Below, piece after piece: positions 1 through 7,902 of a DNA stretch of 14,740 bases. Positions within the stretch are counted from its first letter, which is position 1; every line of letters begins with the position of its first letter. The translations under genes were made by a program, and so were the position numbers. The notes under the pieces were generated by a model that worked only from the letters and a program-made list of their open reading frames with translations, did no database searches and was not told the origin of the DNA. The stretch comes from Actinomycetes bacterium (GTDB lineage: Bacteria > Actinomycetota > Acidimicrobiia > Acidimicrobiales > RAAP-2), in assembly GCA_021799915.1 (NCBI GenBank), contig JAJYZN010000054.1:1-14740 (forward strand). Direction: 5' to 3'.

Positions 1-285
1 GGCGGCCTCCAGGGCGTCGCGCAGGGGCCGGTCGATCCCCGGGTCCTCGCCCCCGAAGGCACGGGGCAGCTTGGCCAGCTCCCCCTCCACCCGCTCGCGC
101 ACCACGGCCGGCTCGATCCCGACGCGGGAGAGCACGGGCCCGGCGATCCCGTCCGTCTGACCGAGCACCGCCCAGAGCACGTGCTCGGGCGTGACCGACG
201 CGTGGCTCTCCGCCTTCGCCCGCTCGACGGCCGCGTTGAAGGCTTCCTGGGTCTTGATCGTCCAGCGGTTCGGGTCGATGGTCAT
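1..285 (-). CDS. clpB: ClpB disaggregase, N-terminal part (runs off window)
   Basis: This is the first 95 codons of an AAA+ chaperone that, with DnaK/DnaJ/GrpE, pulls apart protein aggregates in the cytoplasm. The ATG is at 285-283, preceded by a strong GAGGAGGGG ribosome site at 293-301. The protein begins MTIDPNRWTIKTQEAF and continues with the double-helix Clp N-repeat (residues about 5-95, including a TPEHVLWAVL segment), which binds substrate. The ATPase domains lie beyond the left edge. It follows hspR on the same strand after a 91-bp gap that holds a 9-bp tandem repeat, so it may be co-transcribed with the dnaK cluster or have its own promoter. Only the N-domain is visible, so ClpC or ClpA cannot be strictly excluded; the MTIDPNRWT start and the heat-shock neighbourhood favour ClpB. 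Confidence 0.85.
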   Translation of the reverse strand, partial: MTIDPNRWTIKTQEAFNAAVERAKAESHASVTPEHVLWAVLGQTDGIAGPVLSRVGIEPAVVRERVEGELAKLPRAFGGEDPGIDRPLRDALEAA

Positions 286-311
286 CGTGCATCCCCTCCT
301 CGGGAGCGGGC

Positions 312-353
312 GGTCGGTGCGGTCGGTGCGGTCGGTGCGGTCGGTGCGGTCGG
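312..353. repeat. 9-bp tandem repeat in the hspR-clpB gap
   Basis: The unit GGTCGGTGC occurs four times in perfect tandem (312-347), followed by a partial fifth copy (348-353). It lies between the hspR stop and the clpB ribosome site, outside any supported gene on the coding strand. The 9-bp period does not match a helical turn. Copy-number change by slippage is plausible; a regulatory role is unproven. Confidence 0.8.
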
Positions 354-376
354 GCGGCGCCGGTCCGGTCGGGCGG

Positions 377-784
377 TCACCGCTGGCCCCCGCGGGACGC
401 GGCCCCGAACCGTCGTGGCGGGCTGGTGGCCACCAGGGTCTGGGTGAGGGGCACCAGGTCGCGACGGTACTGGCGGTGGGTGTGGGCGACCGCCTCGCGT
501 GCCTCGGCGTGGGCGGCGGCCAGGGCGCGCTGGAGGCGCTCCACCTCGGCCTCGAGGTCGAGGACCCGTTTGACACCCTCGAGGTTGAGACCCGTGCTGG
601 TGAGCTGCTGGATGCGCCGGAGGCGGGCCAGGTCCTCCTCGCTGAACCTCCGGCTCCCCCCGCCGGTGCGGGCCGGGTCGATCAGCCCCTTGCGTTCGTA
701 GACGCGCAGCGTCTGCGGATGGACCCCGGCCAACTCCGCGGCCACCGAGATCACGTAGACGGCGCGCTGGTGCGGGGCGTCCAC
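377..784 (-). CDS. hspR: HspR, MerR-family heat-shock repressor
   Basis: A 135-residue MerR-family repressor of chaperone genes. In characterised actinobacteria HspR binds inverted repeats before dnaK and clpB with DnaK as co-repressor. Residues about 10-75 form the winged helix-turn-helix, with VISVAAELAGVHPQTLRVYE (11-30), the wing ARTGGGSRRF (38-47) and a LTSTGLNLEGVKRVL segment (61-75). Residues 76-108 form a heptad-like coiled coil for dimerisation. The C-terminal tail is basic. The start is a GTG at 784, one base after the dnaJ stop (TGA at 788-786), so translation is probably coupled to dnaJ. Its place as last gene of the dnaK-grpE-dnaJ unit is classical and implies negative feedback. 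No perfect HAIR operator is visible upstream of dnaK in this window. Confidence 0.93.
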   Translation of the reverse strand: MDAPHQRAVYVISVAAELAGVHPQTLRVYERKGLIDPARTGGGSRRFSEEDLARLRRIQQLTSTGLNLEGVKRVLDLEAEVERLQRALAAAHAEAREAVAHTHRQYRRDLVPLTQTLVATSPPRRFGAASRGGQR

Positions 785-785
785 G

Positions 786-1910
786 TCAGACTCCGAGGAA
801 GGCGCGATCGGGTGGTGCGATGGCCGAGGCGAGCGCCTCGACCGTGGCCCGCTGGCTGTCGTCGAGCGCGTCCGGCACCGCCACTTCCACCGTCACCAGC
901 AGGTCGCCGGTCGCCGACTTCTTGCCGGCGGGGACGCCACGGCCCTTGACGCGGAAGGTGCGGCCCGACGGCGTGCCCGGCGGCACGCGCAGGGTCACCG
1001 GGTCCCCGAGGGTGGGGACGGTCAACGAGGTGCCGAGGACCAGCTCGGGGTAGGACACGGGCACGGTGAGCGTCAGGTTGCGGCCGCGGCGACCGAAGAG
1101 ACGGTGGCGGCCGACCCGCACCACCACGTAGAGATCCCCCGCCGGTCCGTTCCCCTGTCCGGCCGCCCCCCGGCCCTTGACGCGGATCCGCTGGCCGTCC
1201 TCGACTCCGGCCGGGATGCGCACCTTCACCTCGCGGCTGCGGTGCTCGACCCCGGTCCCGTGGCAAGTCGGGCAGGGCGTGGTCACCACCGTGCCGCGGC
1301 CCTGGCACTCAGGGCAGATCTGGCTGAGGGAGAACAGGCCCTGGTTGTCCTGGAGGGTGCCGGTCCCACCGCAGCGGGGACACGTCACCGGCTGGGTGCC
1401 GGGGGCGGACCCCGACCCGTGGCAGGTGTGGCACCGCACGTCGGTGGTGAGATGCACCGAGGTGGTGACCCCGGCGACCGCGTCCTCGAACGACAGGTGC
1501 AGCTCGGCTTCGATGTCGGCGCCCCGCTGGGGCCCGGTGCCACGGCCGGTGGTGCCACGGCGGCTCCCGCGGTTGAACAGGCCCCCGAAGATGTCCCCCA
1601 GGTCACCCAGGTCCTCGACCCGGAAGGTGCCTCCCTGGGTCCCTCCGAACCCGCCGGGGAACCCGGTGCCGCCGGACATCGGGCCCATGGTGCGGACGCT
1701 GTCGTACTCCTTGCGCGTCGCCGCGTCGTTCAGGACGTCGTAGGCGGCCGAGATCTCCTTGAACTCGTCCTCATGGCCGGGGTTGGTGTCCGGGTGGTGC
1801 TTCTTGGCCAGCTTCCGGTACGCGCTGGTGATCTCCTTGGGGGTGGCGGTGTCGGATACGCCGAGGATCTTGTAGTAGTCCTTCTCGAACCATTCGCGCT
1901 GAGGTGCCAC
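786..1910 (-). CDS. dnaJ: DnaJ co-chaperone (type I Hsp40)
   Basis: A 374-residue co-chaperone that delivers unfolded substrates to DnaK and stimulates its ATPase. The J domain spans about residues 11-73 with the invariant HPD at 39-41. A Gly/Phe-rich linker follows (about 74-115). The zinc-binding region then has all four CxxCxGxG repeats (CHTCHGSG, CPRCGGTG, CPECQGRG, CPTCHGTG), followed by two beta-rich substrate-binding domains and a dimerisation tail. Length is normal for the family. The start is a GTG at 1910, four bases after the grpE stop, with no clear Shine-Dalgarno; translational coupling to grpE is likely. The sequence resembles the DnaJ1 copy usually linked to hspR in actinobacteria. 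All key residues are present. Confidence 0.96.
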   Translation of the reverse strand: MAPQREWFEKDYYKILGVSDTATPKEITSAYRKLAKKHHPDTNPGHEDEFKEISAAYDVLNDAATRKEYDSVRTMGPMSGGTGFPGGFGGTQGGTFRVEDLGDLGDIFGGLFNRGSRRGTTGRGTGPQRGADIEAELHLSFEDAVAGVTTSVHLTTDVRCHTCHGSGSAPGTQPVTCPRCGGTGTLQDNQGLFSLSQICPECQGRGTVVTTPCPTCHGTGVEHRSREVKVRIPAGVEDGQRIRVKGRGAAGQGNGPAGDLYVVVRVGRHRLFGRRGRNLTLTVPVSYPELVLGTSLTVPTLGDPVTLRVPPGTPSGRTFRVKGRGVPAGKKSATGDLLVTVEVAVPDALDDSQRATVEALASAIAPPDRAFLGV

Positions 1911-1914
1911 GGGA

Positions 1915-2829
1915 TCAGCCGCGAACCATGACCATGGCCGGGCGGACCACGGTGCCCTTCCAGCGGTAGCCGGCGCGCATCACCTGTCCGACCACCGGAC
2001 CCGGCGCCGTGCTGCCGGCTGCGGCGGCGTCCCCAGTGCTGGCGACTGCGGCAGGGCCTGCCGTGCTGCCGGCCTCGCCAGAGCCTGCCGTGCCACCGGC
2101 TGCGGCAGGGTCGGCAATGCCCGGCGCCCCGTCGTCCGGGCCGGGCCGACCATCCACCCCGGCCGGAGCGGGGTCCCCTCCCGGCACGACCACCGGGGCG
2201 ACCTCCTCGTCGGGCATGTGCCCCACCGCCTCGTGGGCGTTGGGGTCGAACGGCTCGCCCAGCGGGTCCACCCGCTCGAGACCCTCCTTGGCGAGAGCGC
2301 CGTTCAGCAGCGACGACGCCGCCAGCAACGCCTTGGCGTCCCCCGACTCGGGGTCGCCAAGGTGGGTGGCGGCCAGCTCGAGGGCGTCGAGCACCGGCAG
2401 GAGCTTGTCGACCAGGACGAGCGCGGCCCGGTCCGCCTGCTCCGCCTGCTGCTTGGCCACGCGCTTGCGGTAGTTGTCGAACTCGGCCTGGAGCCTCCGG
2501 AGGGAGTCGAGGTACTCGTCCCGCTCCGCCCGGAGCGCCGTCACCGGGTCGGCGGCGGCGCCCGAAGTGTCGCTCGCTTCTCCACCGGTCTCGCCGCTGC
2601 CTCCAGGGCCCCCGGCCGGCACTCCCTCGTCGCCGGAGCCCCCGGCCGAGTCCCCGCTTGCCGACGCACCCCGATCCGGCACGCCCCGATCCGGCACGCC
2701 CCGATCCGTCACCGTCTGGCCCGTCGGAGCTGCACCAGACGACGGCACCGCACCGTCGACCGGTGCGCCGGGTTCGTCACCCGCCGCACCGGTCACCACC
2801 CTGTCGGCTGTCTCGTTCTCGCCGAGCAT
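1915..2829 (-). CDS. grpE: GrpE nucleotide-exchange factor with an inserted low-complexity segment
   Basis: GrpE releases ADP from DnaK. This copy has 304 residues, against about 180-220 typically. Residues 1-94 are a disordered acidic Gly/Ser/Pro-rich leader that includes a triple DRGVP repeat. Residues 95-185 hold the long dimerising helices, with LQAEFDNYRKRV at 113-124. The beta domain begins normally with EPFDPNAHEAVGHMPDEEV (192-210), is interrupted by about 60 Ala/Gly/Pro/Thr-rich residues (about 216-276), then resumes with GPVVGQVMRAGYRWKGTVVRPAMVMV (277-302; written here only as a landmark of the conserved GY...RPA motif). The flanks align with the conserved domain on both sides of the insertion, so the protein is probably functional. 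The ATG at 2829 lies 6 nt after the dnaK stop. Confidence 0.94.
   Translation of the reverse strand: MLGENETADRVVTGAAGDEPGAPVDGAVPSSGAAPTGQTVTDRGVPDRGVPDRGASASGDSAGGSGDEGVPAGGPGGSGETGGEASDTSGAAADPVTALRAERDEYLDSLRRLQAEFDNYRKRVAKQQAEQADRAALVLVDKLLPVLDALELAATHLGDPESGDAKALLAASSLLNGALAKEGLERVDPLGEPFDPNAHEAVGHMPDEEVAPVVVPGGDPAPAGVDGRPGPDDGAPGIADPAAAGGTAGSGEAGSTAGPAAVASTGDAAAAGSTAPGPVVGQVMRAGYRWKGTVVRPAMVMVRG
2002..2184 (-). other. In-frame insertion in the GrpE beta domain
   Basis: Codons about 216-276 of grpE encode an Ala/Gly/Pro/Ser/Thr-rich stretch placed in a surface loop of the beta domain that contacts DnaK. The DNA contains imperfect internal repeats built on CTGCCG and CTGCGGCAGGG motifs, suggesting growth by slippage or recombination. 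Both flanks match the GrpE family, so this is an insertion and not a frameshift. Confidence 0.7.
2669..2713. repeat. Three 15-bp tandem repeats within grpE
   Basis: The unit CCCCGATCCGGCACG is repeated at 2669-2683 and 2684-2698, with a diverged third copy at 2699-2713. On the minus strand this encodes three successive DRGVP-like pentapeptides (about residues 42-55) in the disordered GrpE leader. The unit length is a multiple of three, so copy-number change keeps the frame. Confidence 0.85.
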
Positions 2830-2835
2830 GGACGA

Positions 2836-4683
2836 TCAGGCCCCGTCGCCGTCGGTGTCGACGATCTCGGCGTCGACCACCTCGTCGTCGGAGATCTCCT
2901 CCGCCGGGCCGCCGTCCGAGGCGGTCGCCCCTGCCGCGTTCTCCCGTGCCGCCTCCTCGTAGAGACGCTGGCTGAAGGACTGGCTGGCGGTGAGCAGGGT
3001 CTCGGTGGCGGTCTTGATCGCCTCCACGTCGGAGGCGCCCAGCGCCTCTTTGAGGGAGGCCAGTGCCGACTCGACCTTCTCCTTCTCGTCTCCCTGGAAC
3101 TTGTCGCCCTGGTCCTTCAGCAACTTCTCGGTCTGGTACACGAGGGTGTCGGCGTTGTTGCGGACCTCCGCCTCCTCCTTGCGGCGGCGGTCGTCCTCCG
3201 CGTGGGCCTCGGCGTCCTTCACCATCCGGTCGATGTCCTCCTTGGCGAGCGAGGACTGCCCGGTGATCGTCATGGACTGCTCCTTGCCGGTGGCACGGTC
3301 CTTGGCCGACACGTGGACGATGCCGTTGGCGTCGATGTCGAAGGTCACCTCGATCTGGGGAACCCCGCGTGGAGCCGGGGGCAGGTCCACCAGCTGGAAC
3401 TTCCCGAGCGTCTTGTTGTACATCGCCATCTCACGCTCGCCCTGGAGCACATGGACCTCCACCGAGGGCTGGTTGTCCTCGGCGGTGGTGAACACCTCGC
3501 TGCGCTTGGTTGGGATGGTCGTGTTCCGCTCGATGAGCCGGTGCATGACGCTCCCCTTGGTCTCGATCCCGAGGGAGAGCGGGGTCACATCGAGAAGGAG
3601 CACGTCCTTCACCTCGCCCTTCAGCACGCCGGCCTGCACTGCGGCACCGATGGCCACCACCTCGTCGGGATTGACGCCCTTGTGGGCCTCCTTGCCGGTC
3701 ATCGACTGCACCAACTCCTGGACGGCCGGGATCCGGGTGGATCCACCGACCAGCACGACGTGGTCGATGTCGCCCTTGCTGAGGCCGGAGTCGGCGATCG
3801 CCTGGTCGAAGGGGCCCTTGCACCGCTCCACCAGGTCCTTGGTCAGCTCGTTGAAGGTCGCCCGGGTCAGCTTCACGTCGAGGTGCTTGGGGCCTTCGGA
3901 GGTGGCCGTGATGAACGGCAGGTTGATCTGGGTCTCCTGCAGCGAGGAGAGCTCGATCTTCGCCTTCTCCGCCGCCTCCTGCAGGCGTTGCGTGGCCATC
4001 TTGTCGTTGGAGAGGTCCACCCCCTCGGTGTCCTTGAACGTCTTGACCAACCAGTCGATGATCCGCTGGTCCCAGTCGTCCCCGCCGAGCTTCGAGTCGC
4101 CGGAGGTGGACTTGACCTCGAACACGCCGTCGCCGATCTCGAGCAGCGAGACGTCGAACGTCCCCCCGCCGAGGTCGAACACCAGGACGGTCTGGTCGGC
4201 GCCTTCCTTGTCGAGTCCGTAGGCGAGGGCGGCGGCCGTCGGCTCGTTGATGATGCGCAGGACCTCGAGCCCGGCGATGGCACCCGCCTCCTTGGTGGCG
4301 GTGCGCTGAGCGTCGTCGAAGTAGGCGGGGACGGTGATGACCGCCTGGTTCACCGTGTCCCCGAGGAACGACTCGGCGTCCCTCTTGAGCTTCCCGAGGA
4401 TCCTGGCCGAGATCTCCTGGGGCGTGTACTTCTTCCCGTCGATGTCGACCGTCCAGCTCGAGCCCATGTGCCGCTTGACCGACCGGATGGTGCGGTCGGG
4501 GTTGGTGATGGCCTGGCGCTTGGCGACCTCGCCCACCAAGACCTCGCCGGACTTGGCGAAGGCGACGACCGACGGGGTCGTCCTCCCGCCCTCGGCGTTG
4601 GGAATGACGACGGGTTCACCACCCTCCAGCACGCTCACCACCGAGTTGGTCGTCCCGAGGTCGATTCCCACTGCCTTGGCCAT
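2836..4683 (-). CDS. dnaK: DnaK (Hsp70) chaperone
   Basis: The 615-residue Hsp70 ATPase that folds and protects proteins and, in this family, acts as co-repressor for HspR. The start is the ATG at 4683, which gives the canonical [17 protein letters not shown]-terminus and has an AGGAGG site 8 nt upstream; an in-frame extension to 4773 lacks family similarity. Landmarks in order are the phosphate-1 motif DLGTTN (8-13), the [11 protein letters not shown] segment, the [11 protein letters not shown] phosphate-2 motif, the [13 protein letters not shown] adenosine motif, the [13 protein letters not shown] linker region and substrate-binding domain, the helical lid, and an acidic tail with [11 protein letters not shown]. 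Length is normal. It is the first gene of the dnaK-grpE-dnaJ-hspR unit. The promoter proposed at 4863-4893 would leave a 5' leader of about 170 nt. Confidence 0.98.
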   Translation of the reverse strand: MAKAVGIDLGTTNSVVSVLEGGEPVVIPNAEGGRTTPSVVAFAKSGEVLVGEVAKRQAITNPDRTIRSVKRHMGSSWTVDIDGKKYTPQEISARILGKLKRDAESFLGDTVNQAVITVPAYFDDAQRTATKEAGAIAGLEVLRIINEPTAAALAYGLDKEGADQTVLVFDLGGGTFDVSLLEIGDGVFEVKSTSGDSKLGGDDWDQRIIDWLVKTFKDTEGVDLSNDKMATQRLQEAAEKAKIELSSLQETQINLPFITATSEGPKHLDVKLTRATFNELTKDLVERCKGPFDQAIADSGLSKGDIDHVVLVGGSTRIPAVQELVQSMTGKEAHKGVNPDEVVAIGAAVQAGVLKGEVKDVLLLDVTPLSLGIETKGSVMHRLIERNTTIPTKRSEVFTTAEDNQPSVEVHVLQGEREMAMYNKTLGKFQLVDLPPAPRGVPQIEVTFDIDANGIVHVSAKDRATGKEQSMTITGQSSLAKEDIDRMVKDAEAHAEDDRRRKEEAEVRNNADTLVYQTEKLLKDQGDKFQGDEKEKVESALASLKEALGASDVEAIKTATETLLTASQSFSQRLYEEAARENAAGATASDGGPAEEISDDEVVDAEIVDTDGDGA

Positions 4684-4765
4684 CTGCCCTGCCTCCTCAT
4701 CGGCACCCGCTCCGGGCACCCTCATATCCCTACCGCCGGCCTCTGCCGGACGGTTGCCCCGGTGC

Positions 4766-4818
4766 GGAACCACTCCTGCACCGTTGTGGCTTCTGCTGAC
4801 TCCTGCTTGTCTGGTTCC
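4766..4818 (-). other. Inverted and direct repeats in the dnaK 5' leader
   Basis: GGAACCA (4766-4772) and TGGTTCC (4812-4818) form a 7-bp inverted repeat 39 bp apart. A direct repeat ACTCCTGC lies between or across its arms (4772-4779 and 4799-4806). Both would be in the transcribed leader of dnaK. The ribosome site itself (about 4692-4698) is not visibly paired with these arms. Confidence 0.35.
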
Positions 4819-4862
4819 TGTTTGCCCCGAAGACTGCTCGGTGCGATTTTCTGTGTGCTGTC

Positions 4863-4893
4863 ACTATATCAAAGTTGATGGTGCTATGCACAA
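4863..4893 (-). promoter_or_regulatory. Probable dnaK promoter with palindromic elements
   Basis: On the minus strand an extended -10, TGATATAGT, has its TATAGT hexamer at 4863-4868. A weak -35 TTGTGC lies at 4888-4893, with a 19-bp spacer. Two short palindromes sit in and beside the core: ATCAA-AG-TTGAT (4868-4879) and GTGC-TAT-GCAC (4881-4891). The stretch is AT-rich against a GC-rich background. The standard HspR operator (CTTGAGT-N7-ACTCAAG) and the HrcA CIRCE element are not seen here. Either palindrome could be a diverged operator; this is inference. Confidence 0.5.
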
Positions 4894-4938
4894 GTTTTCT
4901 TCGGCAGGCTGTTGAAGTACCCCAGACCGCCGGAGGGC

Positions 4939-4944
4939 TACGAT
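4939..4944 (+). promoter_or_regulatory. -10 hexamer TACGAT before gpmA
   Basis: TACGAT ends 6 nt before the gpmA ATG (4951). With a start site about 6-7 nt downstream of the hexamer, transcription would begin at or next to the start codon, giving a leaderless mRNA. No good -35 is seen. A GGAGGG run (4932-4937) lies 13 nt from the ATG and would then not be transcribed. Confidence 0.45.
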
Positions 4945-4950
4945 CGCCCC

Positions 4951-5706
4951 ATGCCCGAACTGGTGCTCGTCCGCCACGGCCAGTCCACGTGGAACGAGGC
5001 CAACCGCTTCACCGGCTGGCATGACGTCGACCTCACCGCCCGGGGCGAGGAGGAGGCGGCGGAGGCGGGCCGCCTGCTGGCCGGCTCTGAAGGGCTCGAC
5101 CTCCGCGTGGTGCACACCTCGGTGCTGACCCGGGCCGTCCGCACCGCCTCCATCGCCCTCGACGCCGCCGGGCGTTCGTGGCTCCCGGTCCGTCGCCACT
5201 GGCGGCTCAACGAGCGCCACTACGGCGCCCTGCAGGGCCTGGACAAAAAGGAGACGGCGGCGGAGTACGGCCCGGAACAGCTCGCCGCCTGGCGACGGGG
5301 CTACGCCACCCCTCCGCCCGCCCTACCGCCCGGCGACCCCCGGCACCCGGCCGGCGACCCCCGGTACCGGGACGTCCCCGTCGCCGCGCTCCCGGCCACC
5401 GAGTGCCTCGCCGACGTCGTGGCGCGGGCGGTGCCCTACTGGGAGGACGTCATCGTGCCCGACCTCCTGGCCGAAGCGGGGCGGGGCGGAGCCGTCCTGG
5501 TGGTGGCGCACGGCAACAGCCTCCGGGCGTTGCGCAAGCACATCGAGCACATCGGGGACGACGACATCGTCTCCCTCGAGATCCCGACCGGCATCCCCTA
5601 CCGGTACCGGCTCGGAGACGACCTGTCGGTGCTCACCGGCGGGTACCTGGGCGATCCCGAGGCGGCCCGGGCCGCCGCCGAGGCCGTGGCCCGCCAAGCG
5701 GGTTGA
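4951..5706 (+). CDS. gpmA: 2,3-bisphosphoglycerate-dependent phosphoglycerate mutase
   Basis: A cytoplasmic glycolytic enzyme of 251 residues that interconverts 3- and 2-phosphoglycerate through a phosphohistidine. The start is the ATG at 4951, which gives [20 protein letters not shown]. Catalytic residues are all present: R8-H9-G10 (H9 is phosphorylated), R61, E88 in LNERHYG as proton donor, and H187 in VVAHGNS. The NRFTGW and [10 protein letters not shown] motifs mark the cofactor-dependent subfamily and not a generic phosphatase of the histidine superfamily. Length is standard. It is divergent from dnaK across a 267-bp gap and convergent with the PII gene, with a strong hairpin between them. 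Confidence 0.96.
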   Translation: MPELVLVRHGQSTWNEANRFTGWHDVDLTARGEEEAAEAGRLLAGSEGLDLRVVHTSVLTRAVRTASIALDAAGRSWLPVRRHWRLNERHYGALQGLDKKETAAEYGPEQLAAWRRGYATPPPALPPGDPRHPAGDPRYRDVPVAALPATECLADVVARAVPYWEDVIVPDLLAEAGRGGAVLVVAHGNSLRALRKHIEHIGDDDIVSLEIPTGIPYRYRLGDDLSVLTGGYLGDPEAARAAAEAVARQAG

Positions 5707-5777
5707 CCGACTGACCGGCTGATCCCACCAGGGGGAGGAACGGCCCGTTCGCGACGACCTCTCCGCTGCGACGCGAC

Positions 5778-5812
5778 GACGGACGGCCGGCTCCAGGAGC
5801 CGGCCGTCCGTC
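5778..5812. terminator. Strong bidirectional hairpin between gpmA and the PII gene
   Basis: A perfect 17-bp inverted repeat, with arms GACGGACGGCCGGCTCC and GGAGCCGGCCGTCCGTC, is separated by a single A, so a few central bases will form the loop. It lies 71 nt after the gpmA stop and 44 nt after the PII stop, between convergent genes. There is no long T tract on either side, as is common in GC-rich actinobacteria. Confidence 0.8.
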
Positions 5813-5856
5813 TGTCCGGTCACCGTCGCGTGGGGGGCGCGACGTGCCGTGACCGC

Positions 5857-6228
<372 letters not shown>

Positions 6229-7902
6229 TCAGTTGCCGAATGGACCGAATGGACGGGGTGGGCTCTCCCCGAGGAGCCTCGGCACTCCGTCACCGAGGGC
6301 CCTGGGGACACCGTCCTCCGTCGCCACCGACACTACGGTCTCACCGGCACCGCCACCTCCGGCACCGGCGAGCTCGCCCCCGGCCCCGCTGGTAGCCCCG
6401 GCGAGCACGCCGATCCGGGAGGCGAGCGTCTCCTCCGGGAAGGCCTCCTCACCGTGGATGGCGAGGTCGCCGACTTCGAGGACCTCGTCCTTGTAACGGG
6501 CCCCGCCGAGCACCCAGCCGATCACCTTCATCAGGATGAAGGTCACCAGTGCGGACCAGAAGATGACCCACACCGCTGCCCGGAACTGCTCCCACAGCTG
6601 ATGAGCCGATCCGGTGTAAATGAGCCCGTTGACCGAGAACGGGGTGCATGAGGCGGTGGCCGACATGTAGGTCTGCTGGGTCGTGGCCGTCACCTGGCCG
6701 CTGGCGGTCAGGGTCCCGCAGCCGTACTCGAGCATGCCCGGATTGCCGAGCACCCCGACCAGCAGCCCACCGATGAACCCGGCGATCCCATGGGTGTAGA
6801 TGACGCCGAGGGCGTCGTCGACCTTCGAGAACGGCCGGACCTTGGAGAGGTAGTTCCAGGCGACCCACACGATGACGGTGCAGATGACCCCGACGGCGAT
6901 CGCTCCCTGGCCGTTGACCCAACCGGCGCTGGGTGTGATCCCGACCAGGCCGCAGATCATGCCGTTCACCCCACCGAGGAAGGTGGGCTTCTTCTCCTTG
7001 GTGAACCAGGCGTCCATGGCCACCCAGACCAGGACCCCGGCCGCCGTGGCCAGGTTGGTGTTGACGACCGCGGCCGCGGCGTCGGCTCCGGCGTAGTACG
7101 GGTCACCACCGTTGAAGCCGTTCCAGCCGAGCCACAGGATGCCGGCGCCGACCGCCGCCATCACCAGGTTGTTGGGCAGGGCGTGCTGTCTGTCCCGTAG
7201 GAGCCGTGGACCGAGGACCCAGGCGGCGACGAACCCCGAGACGCCGGCCGACATGTGGATGACGTACCCGCCCGAGAAGTCGAGCGCGCCCTCCTGGGCG
7301 AAGTAGCCGCCGCCCCACAGGAGGAAGGCGTCCACGCCGTACACGATGGTGGACCACAGGGGCACCAGCAGGCACCATGCGGAGAACTTGATCCTCCCCA
7401 GCACGCTCCCCAGGAACAGCAGGGGGGTGATGGCGGCGAAGACGAACTGGAAGAACGCCAGGCTCGCCGTCGGGAAGTGGAACGGGATGGCCGTGTTGGC
7501 TGCCGAGACCGCCTGGGCCTGTTCACCGAAGCTACTGGTGACGCTGCCCGGTACACCGGCCAGGTTGGTGAAGAAGTGCTTCACCCACCCGACCCCGGTC
7601 AGGTCGTGTTGGACGGCGACCCCGTGGACGACGGTCACCCCGCCGCCGATCGAGTTCCCACCGAAGCCGATGTTGTACTCCCAGAGGAACCAGGCGATCA
7701 GCACCAGGGAGAACCCTGCGAACATCATGGCGAGCACGTTCACCGCCCACTTCTTCTGGACGATCGACGCGTAGAGGACCGCCAGGCCGGGAAGGCTCAT
7801 CAGGCCGACGAACGTGGCGGCGACCAGCTGCCACGTGTTGTCACCCGTGTTGAGCCAGCTCGGATACGGCACTGGCACTAAATGCGCTGCTGCGGCTAGC
7901 AC
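6229..7902 (-). CDS. amt: Ammonium transporter (Amt family)
   Basis: A 557-residue inner-membrane ammonium channel with about 11 helices. The pore histidine pair is present as H216 (VIHMSAG) and H371 (YTHGIAGF), with the conserved aspartate D208 in ALDFSGG. The NGFNGGDPYY and CGLVGITPSAGWV motifs and the cytoplasmic GDLAIHGEEAF element (478-488) that contacts PII are also seen. The preferred start is the GTG at 7902, with AAGGGAG 10 nt upstream; an in-frame TTG at 7929 would add nine residues. Unusual points are a long loop with two cysteines (C395, C419) between residues 388 and 435, and a Gly/Ala/Pro-rich tail (491-557) beyond the usual end. It is co-directional with the PII gene 33 nt downstream. 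A GlnR-like box lies about 120 bp upstream. Confidence 0.95.
   Translation of the reverse strand: MLAAAAHLVPVPYPSWLNTGDNTWQLVAATFVGLMSLPGLAVLYASIVQKKWAVNVLAMMFAGFSLVLIAWFLWEYNIGFGGNSIGGGVTVVHGVAVQHDLTGVGWVKHFFTNLAGVPGSVTSSFGEQAQAVSAANTAIPFHFPTASLAFFQFVFAAITPLLFLGSVLGRIKFSAWCLLVPLWSTIVYGVDAFLLWGGGYFAQEGALDFSGGYVIHMSAGVSGFVAAWVLGPRLLRDRQHALPNNLVMAAVGAGILWLGWNGFNGGDPYYAGADAAAAVVNTNLATAAGVLVWVAMDAWFTKEKKPTFLGGVNGMICGLVGITPSAGWVNGQGAIAVGVICTVIVWVAWNYLSKVRPFSKVDDALGVIYTHGIAGFIGGLLVGVLGNPGMLEYGCGTLTASGQVTATTQQTYMSATASCTPFSVNGLIYTGSAHQLWEQFRAAVWVIFWSALVTFILMKVIGWVLGGARYKDEVLEVGDLAIHGEEAFPEETLASRIGVLAGATSGAGGELAGAGGGGAGETVVSVATEDGVPRALGDGVPRLLGESPPRPFGPFGN

Noticed and set aside
312..353. Short tandem repeat as a CRISPR array
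   Set aside because: The units are 9 bp with no spacers.
1104..1931. A plus-strand open frame of 275 codons opposite dnaJ
   Set aside because: Antisense shadow of a clear dnaJ gene; composition is biased and there is no domain.
4684..4773. Upstream in-frame extension of DnaK
   Set aside because: The canonical [13 protein letters not shown] start has a good AGGAGG site, and the extension has no family similarity.
2218..4878. A plus-strand open frame of 886 codons opposite dnaK and grpE
   Set aside because: It mirrors dnaK codon structure in GC-rich DNA. Long open frames antisense to dnaK are a known artefact, and its translation shows no recognisable domain.
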